A DNA stretch of 64,000 bases. It comes from Dolomedes plantarius. Taxonomy: Eukaryota > Arthropoda > Arachnida > Araneae > Dolomedidae. The stretch is from the NCBI GenBank assembly GCA_907164885.2, contig OU015492.1, positions 43,375,893 through 43,439,892 of the forward strand, given 5' to 3'. Below are positions 57,950-64,000 of the stretch, piece after piece. The position numbers and the translations under genes were made by a program. The notes under the pieces are model-generated. The model was not told where the DNA came from. It did not search any database and saw nothing but the letters and a program-made list of their open reading frames with translations. How positions within the stretch are numbered: the first letter of the stretch is position 1; every line of letters begins with the position of its first letter.

Positions 57950-60659
57950 ATTCTGTTTGATCTGCATATTGTTCTAATGACTAAAATACTATTATTATTT
58001 TGGAGGTTTCAATGTTATAATACAAACACCATTTAGGTAAGTGTTTGGTTCACTGTGCACTCATTAGAAGTGATACAGCAGTCCAGTTTGCCCATTTCAT
58101 CAACTGGAAGTCCTAGTGCCAAGTCCTAATACCAGAGATTTTTTTTTCAATGAGCTAAATAATTATGATAACAATTATGTTTTACAGTGATGCTTAGTGG
58201 AAATTCAAAATAAGTGGAAATAAATAAACCATGTGTAAATGACAAAGTAAAATTCAGTGTTCTCATGAGACCTCAAATATTGATTCAGGTTCTGGAGCTT
58301 CTACAGTCTTTTACTGGGAAAAGTAGACCTCTGCAGAAAGATCCCAGCTCTGTGAGGATTGAAAGGAAGCACTCCTGTTCATTAAGTTATAATCCTAAGC
58401 CAGAAGAACTTCTCAACTGGGTTCAAAAATTATAAACACAATCCTCACAATGCTTTTTTTCAAAGCTTTTTGAATTTGGTTCAAAATACAGATTTTGAAG
58501 AGGTTTTTATTTAATTTATAAATTTATACATTTTGAGGTCATTAGTCTTTAAAACATATAAACATAGTGCCATCTCTCCACTAGTCAGATTCTGGTTCAG
58601 TGTACTTTAAAATTATTTAAAGTACCTTGACTCAAATTCCTCTGAAGTGTGAGCTATAATTTGAACTTAAGCTTGTTAAAGAGTGTAAAAATTGGTCCAT
58701 GCACAGGGTCTTGAACTTTTTGTTAATGTAGGGAAGATAATACAAATATCCTTTACATTAATCAAACTTGCTTTAAACAGTACAATTTAACCAAATAAAA
58801 ATGATCCCCAAATTTATAACCAAATGTCACTGTCATATGCTCAGTTGCTATGCTAGGCATATTCTTATAGGATAATTTTCACAAATAACATACTTTGCCA
58901 TTATGCTATTTATGGAAAGGAGAAATGAAAAAACTTTGAATGATTATTCATTGGATTTGACGGTCACAAAAAAGGAGAAAAAATTACTGCATAAAGGCAT
59001 CACTGAAAGAAATATAATCTTTTTCAAGATATATAGTTCAGTGTAATGGTGTTAATATTATTACAGATTTTGTCTTTAGGGTATCAGTATACTTTTATTA
59101 TTGAAAGGGAATTTTCTAATAACACAAAATAAAGTTTTTGTAATCTTAATGGATGATTGCTGGTTTATTTAAGAAACTTGTTATGCCATAGTATTAAAAC
59201 GTCTTAACTTTTTAGCACATAAATGAATAATTTGGTGGAAAGTTATAAATTTCTTTTTAATTTTTGATCAAAATCTCTGATATTATGATGTTAAAATCTA
59301 CAGCATTCCCAATAAAAATCCATTAATACCCTTATTATTTTCTTTCAATATTTATAAACCCTTAATTTTTGTCCAAAAATGTAAAACTTCTTTTATGGTT
59401 CTTAAATTTTCAACCCAGGAAACCATGCATAGTATTTATTTATATTTTTGATCTCAGAGAGAGTAAGAGGAGGAAACAATATTCTTTTTTGTTTCAGTTT
59501 GTATCAAGCCCAACAAAATTAGTGGGTAGGAGGGGTTAATATTCTCTTGAGTCACAAGCTCTGGGATCCTAAGATACAAGGATCCTATGCAACCCTTTGA
59601 TTTCAGTTTGTTCCTATTGCAACAGTAATGGTTGAGTATAGAGAGATTATACATTTGTTATTATTTGATAGAATAAATACTTTTGTTTACAAAATCAGTT
59701 TTAACTGCTTGACATAATGTTAAATTTTGATAATTTGTAAACACTTTGAGGAGAATTAGCATTATAGAGTCACTCTTTTAAAAGTATTTATGATGACATT
59801 TGAGTAACTAATGACAAACGACTCGTGGTATTGATTCCCATAGAAGTATTTATAAATTATCAAATTTTAACTATGTTAATACATCTTTCTATAAATTTTT
59901 GATTCAGGGTCACATTTATTTGATTTAAATGAGATTACCTTTTGCATATCTCATAAGATTTAAGTTTTCTGTATTGCCTTTCTTAGTATTTAAAAATAAA
60001 ATTAGTTTTGCATCAGGTAAATCAAGTTATTGGGGAACACTAAATGACCAATGTATTTATATATGCTTTTACAATCCTTCCTTTTTCTTCAGAAAGATTA
60101 AAAAAAAAAAAATGGAGAAGGTGTTTAAAAGTCCTCAAAAAATACTTAATTTTTGGATAAGGAAAGGAGTGGGAACCCCTGATCGATTTAACAGTGTACT
60201 TTAGCCAAAATTTTTGGACCCTTACTAGAATTAACTTGGTTAAAGCAATATAAAGCTACAATGTTCAAAAGTTTAAATTTCTATATCTACTTTTCAGGAA
60301 AATTCAACAGTTTATTGGGGGGAAAAAACCTTCAATATTTTTATATTAAAACTATCCATTTTTGAGGATGTTTAACAGTAGTACGTATAACCTCTTACAT
60401 CATATATTTACAATATAATGCCTGATTAATTTCTATTTGACCTGACATATGGAAGTAGCATATGCTAATTTCAAGTTATTATATATATATATATATATTA
60501 CTTCAGTGAGTTCTAGTTTTATAGATAGCAAGGAACGAAACAAAGTGCATATCCTCTTTATGTAATATCTTAAACATCTATTTTGAATACACATATTTAG
60601 GCATTGCATTGTGCAAAAACATCCCATTTTAAGAAGCCCCGAGGTATATTAATTGTGTA
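57950..60659. other. AT-rich, no gene seen
   Basis: Intergenic or extended CRLS1 3' UTR. The open frames at 58214-58435 and 59929-60204 have no motif and no obvious splice partners. Confidence 0.45.
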
Positions 60660-61892
60660 GTTTTTCTATGTATAATAAAGTAACCATTCTCTCTTCCATG
60701 CTTATTCGACGCGATTAGGTATCAGATCTTTATAATATATTTCACATTCCTAGATTGGTCAAAAATACGGCCTACAACTTCTCGATTTTCGTGCGCGCTG
60801 TTTTTGACATTTGATAGATTGTTCCCGAGATTTGTTCATTCGTAATTTCTGTTATAATTTAAATTTTTAACCAACAGTGTCGTGTAAAAAAAATAAAAAG
60901 TTTGGTAATATTTGTGGGAAAGTCAGTTTTAGAGAGAAAATTCTGGTTTCTCTTCCTCCTGTTCAACCGTATTTTTAAATTATGTTGTTACCTAATATAT
61001 GAAAATCGGTGTAAGATTATTGCAGTGTCTGTCTGTAAGACCTCCTCAAATTCACCTCTTAATCAGTGCCTGCAACGTTTAGACTACTCATTTGGCAATA
61101 TTCCTTGTATTAAATTCTCAGGAAGTAAGTGAATTAGACTTTCCAATGCGAAATTATATTCTTTTCCAAGCTAAGTACGAAAGGAATGCTTTCATGTAAA
61201 AATAGACTTGGAAATGCGGATTCTTATTTTTAATTACTCTGCTTTTATCTGGAACTGTTTGCGACTGTTGTTTGCGGAGCGAATGGAGGTCGCGTCGCAG
61301 TGGGGAGAAAACATTTTGAAAGCACCTGAAATCGGTTGTTGATCTAGAAAGTTAGTTTCGCAGAGCTCTTCTGAGGGTCGGTGTTTGGTGCTTTGATTAC
61401 ACATGTTTGTGTTCCTCGTTGTTTATTTGAATCCTCAGACTACCAAAAATCTTACTGCCGAGTCGTGTTTCCCGACCTGGCTTGCGACAAGGAATAACTA
61501 AACGGAAAGCTAATTCATAATAGTACAGGCAGTCACGCTAACGATGCAGTTAGCAGTGAGGTCACATCCGTCACGGTCGTAACGATGACCTACTTGTTAT
61601 CTCGTCAGCTAGCTACCTTGTGAAAATAAGGTGACTTTCCCGCCTGACTCTACTGATATGTCGTTGTGTTTATATTCGCATGACTCATCACAGAGTGATG
61701 ACGCAATCAAATCGCTGTAATTGTTTTATAATTTATTGAAACACAGTCTACTAGCGGATTCATTCAATGCGACTACAGGATGTCGCGTTGTGACGTCATT
61801 TCAGAGCTGCACTTCCCGCTTGTGACTTCTGTGACATCGCTGCGATATCATCTTCTGATCACTGTGCAGGACGTCTGTGAAGTTGGCCCCCC
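60660..61892. other. CpG-richer stretch, possible promoter or first exon
   Basis: This stretch is visibly richer in CpG (for example ttcgacgcgatt, gtgcgcgctg, ggtcgcgtcgcag) than the flanking AT-rich DNA. A frame at 60902-61132 is followed by ggaagtaagt, a good splice donor. It could be the 5' end of a gene continuing beyond the window, but no homologous protein segment was recognised. Confidence 0.25.
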
Positions 61893-62640
61893 GACATTGA
61901 GATATCCAAATTTTGAAAACGGCATTCGTTTGAGCGTGTTTGAGCGCCAAAAATTTCGTTTGAGCGCAATTTTTAAAAAAGTTATGAGCATTTCATTTTT
62001 TGGCGGAAAAAACACCTAGCCCCCCCGACATTGAGATATTTAAATTTTGAAAACTGCATTCGTTTGAGCGTGTTTGAGCGCCAAAAATTTTCGTTTGAGC
62101 GCAATTTTTAAAAAAGTTATGAGCATTTCTTTTTTTGGCGGGAAAAACACCTAGCCCCCCCCCCCCCCCCCCCCGACATTGAGATATTTAAATTTTGAAA
62201 ACTGCATTCGTTTGAGCGTGTTTGAGCGCCAAAAATTTTCGTTTGAGCGCAATTTTTAAAAAAGTTATGAGCATTTCTTTTTTGGCGGGAAAAAACACCT
62301 AGCCCCCCCCCCCCCCGACATTGAGATATTTAAATTTTGAAAACTGCATTCGTTTGAGCGTCGTTTGAGCGTGTTTGAGCGCCAAAAATTTTCGTTTGAG
62401 TGCAATTTTTAAAAAAGTTATGAGCATTTCATTTTTTGGCGGGAAAAACACCTAGCCCCCCCGACATTGAGATATTTAAATTTTGAAAACGGCATTCGTT
62501 TGAGCGTGTTTGAGCGCCAAAAATTTTCGTTTGAGCGCCATTTTTAAAAGAGTTATGAGCATTTCTTTCTTGGCGGGAAAAACACCTAGCCCTCCCCTCC
62601 CCTCACATTGAGATATTCAGAGAACGGGAAAAACAGAGCG
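61893..62640. repeat. Tandem array of ~140-bp TTTGAGCG units
   Basis: Five units start at 61893, 62027, 62175, 62317 and 62463, and a degenerate sixth at 62604. Each unit has gacattgagatatttaaatt, then two or three TTTGAGCG motifs, gccaaaaattttcg, another TTTGAGCG, gttatgagcatttc, ttggcgggaaaaacacctag and a C-run. C-run length (about 5 to 18) accounts for much of the size difference between units. Unit four has an extra TTTGAGCG repeat. Confidence 0.95.
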
Positions 62641-63442
62641 GCATGAAATTTCGTGTCGGGGAAATGGCGAAAAAAAGGGGGGGGGGGAAATTTGGTGTCT
62701 GCGAAACGGAAGGGACACCTCCAAATATGGCGGGTCCCATGGATAAGACATTGAAAGAGGCGCCAAAATGAGGCAGAGTAAAAATACGAAATTATCAACA
62801 AATAACAATAAAATATAATAGTAACTAATAATAGCAAATAGTTTCAAACTAGTTGATATAGTTTAGGCAGGCCTCAGACAACAGTGTTTAATGCATTTAT
62901 GAAATTTTTCAATACATTCAAAAATCCATTGATTCGTTCTTAATATTTCTTATACTTTAAAAAAGATGAACTTGAAAGAACGTTTTCGTATCTCTGTCCT
63001 GTATATATTTACTTACCTTTTTCTCTTTCCCTATATATATACCTAAAACTAAATACCCGTGCTTCACAACAGAATACATTACTACCACCAATCATGTAAT
63101 CGGGTTCCATTAATTTAAATTAACTTCAGTAGTAAAGTGTTGTCATTTCTTTTGAGGAGTTAACCCTATAATTTAATGACGATCCAACATTAAATAAGGG
63201 TTTTTAGATTTATATTTATTTCTTAATTTTGGGAGCCTTATGACCCTTCTGGATTTTTTAGCTTTCTTAGTACCTAGGGCCTAAGAGATATTCAAATTTT
63301 GAGAACGGCTTTCGTTTGAGCGTGTTTGAGCTATATTTGCTGTCAACATAATCTTAAAATTGGAAACGTTTTAACGATCAACTAACTATTGGAACCATTT
63401 GTTTTTAATTACCTGACTTCAATGTGGAATATTTTAATTACC
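62641..63442. repeat. Flank with a stray TTTGAGCG unit
   Basis: Mostly unassigned sequence. At 63281-63340 a single partial unit (agatattcaaattttgagaa, then cgtttgagcgtgtttgagc) matches the tandem array about 650 bp away, in the same orientation. Confidence 0.6.
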
Positions 63443-63610
63443 CAGTGGCGTAGCGAGAGGGGGGCAAGGTGGTCTATCATGCCCCGGGCGCCACTTGCAG
63501 AGGGGCGCCAAATGCAACCTAAGACCATTGGACCCTTTGGTCCCCAAGACCACGAGGGGCGCCAAAAAGGTAATGTGCCCCGGGCGCCAGTTATGCTCGC
63601 TACGCCGCTG
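63443..63610. mobile_element. 168-bp hAT MITE with exact 8-bp duplication
   Basis: Ends are CAGTGGCGTAGCGAG and, complemented, CAGCGGCGTAGCGAG. The target duplication TAATTACC is exact (63435-63442 and 63611-63618). The interior is GC-rich with gccccgggcgcca twice and gaggggcgccaaa twice. Non-coding. Confidence 0.93.
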
Positions 63611-63618
63611 TAATTACC

Positions 63619-64000
63619 ATATTTAACTTTTTACGATAATTCATGATATGCAACTTATGCAAACTCTTAATAATTCTATTATAATGTTAATCTTTTGCTC
63701 CGTTCTATACGAGAAACAAAACATTTTATTTATTGTATATTATAATTCTGAAATTGGGATTCTTAATGCAGTTATATTTTATTGTAGTATTCAAGTGTGC
63801 ATCAAGTTTTATACTTAATTTTGTAAATACATATTTTGAGTGTCACGGCAATCACAGTTTTATTTTTCTAATCATTTATGTGCGTATAGCACTTTCATAA
63901 TGTGTTTATAAAGTAGAGATGGTTACGATTATTGTTTTTGTGTTTTAAGCAATTTATTTATGTATATATATTCAGAATTGGTTATGAGGAATTTTGTAAA
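63619..64000. other. AT-rich end of window, nothing seen
   Basis: No frame, repeat or element boundary could be supported. Confidence 0.45.

Noticed and set aside
58214..58435. 73-codon frame downstream of CRLS1
   Set aside because: No recognisable domain, no splice context, probably chance in the 3' flank.
61893..62640. CRISPR-like array
   Set aside because: Units are about 140 bp, adjacent and nearly identical throughout, without unique spacers, in a eukaryotic context: a tandem repeat.
62586..62847. Pro/Phe-rich minus-strand frames
   Set aside because: Low-complexity reading through the G/C runs at the end of the tandem array.

Overview
This is a eukaryotic nuclear window, AT-rich and intron-rich. 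It looks like an arthropod, possibly a chelicerate such as a spider; that is an inference from the gene structures and the transposon mix, and no single marker settles it. There are no bacterial-style operons, no rRNA and no CRISPR array.

Two host genes can be supported, and they sit head to head about 1 kb apart. On the minus strand (34087-47327, nine coding exons) is a J-domain protein of the DNAJB12/DNAJB14 family: an ER-membrane co-chaperone with an HPD J domain, one transmembrane helix and a C-terminal DUF1977 domain. On the plus strand (48290-57783, seven coding exons) is a mitochondrial cardiolipin synthase (CRLS1) with a complete CDP-alcohol phosphatidyltransferase signature that spans an exon junction. 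All inferred junctions are GT/AG, the phases agree, and the spliced frames give 381 and 342 residues. The 962 bp between the two start codons is probably a shared bidirectional promoter.

The left 25.8 kb is a transposon graveyard. In order it holds: a hAT end fragment; a pogo-like remnant; an unidentified 314-codon ORF inside an imperfect palindrome; a solo LTR; a decayed Tc1 element with long IR/DR-type terminal repeats; a hAT-type element with a BED zinc finger and exact 8-bp target duplication; a LINE RNase H remnant; a mariner; several repeat families; two solo LTRs of one family in opposite orientation, each with its own exact 5-bp duplication; a hAT MITE with a partial inverted second copy; a nearly intact DD34E Tc1-like element sitting in a TA microsatellite; and a ZMYM1-like hAT remnant broken by a MITE and a SINE.

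The DNAJB gene introns hold a pogo-like element, a hAT element and a LINE fragment placed against the hAT target duplication. CRLS1 intron 6 holds a tRNA-derived SINE with a 12-bp duplication, a hAT MITE split by a mariner-superfamily element whose D-D spacing is 41 (DD41D, rosa-like), and a TA-flanked MITE. From 25.75 to 34.09 kb there is little besides AT-rich sequence and two SINE-like pieces. The right end carries a tandem array of about 140-bp units rich in TTTGAGCG and a 168-bp hAT MITE with an exact 8-bp duplication.

I see no clear sign of a new biological system. The best leads are the palindromic unknown ORF, the DD41D-in-hAT nest, and the TTTGAGCG array next to a CpG-richer stretch.
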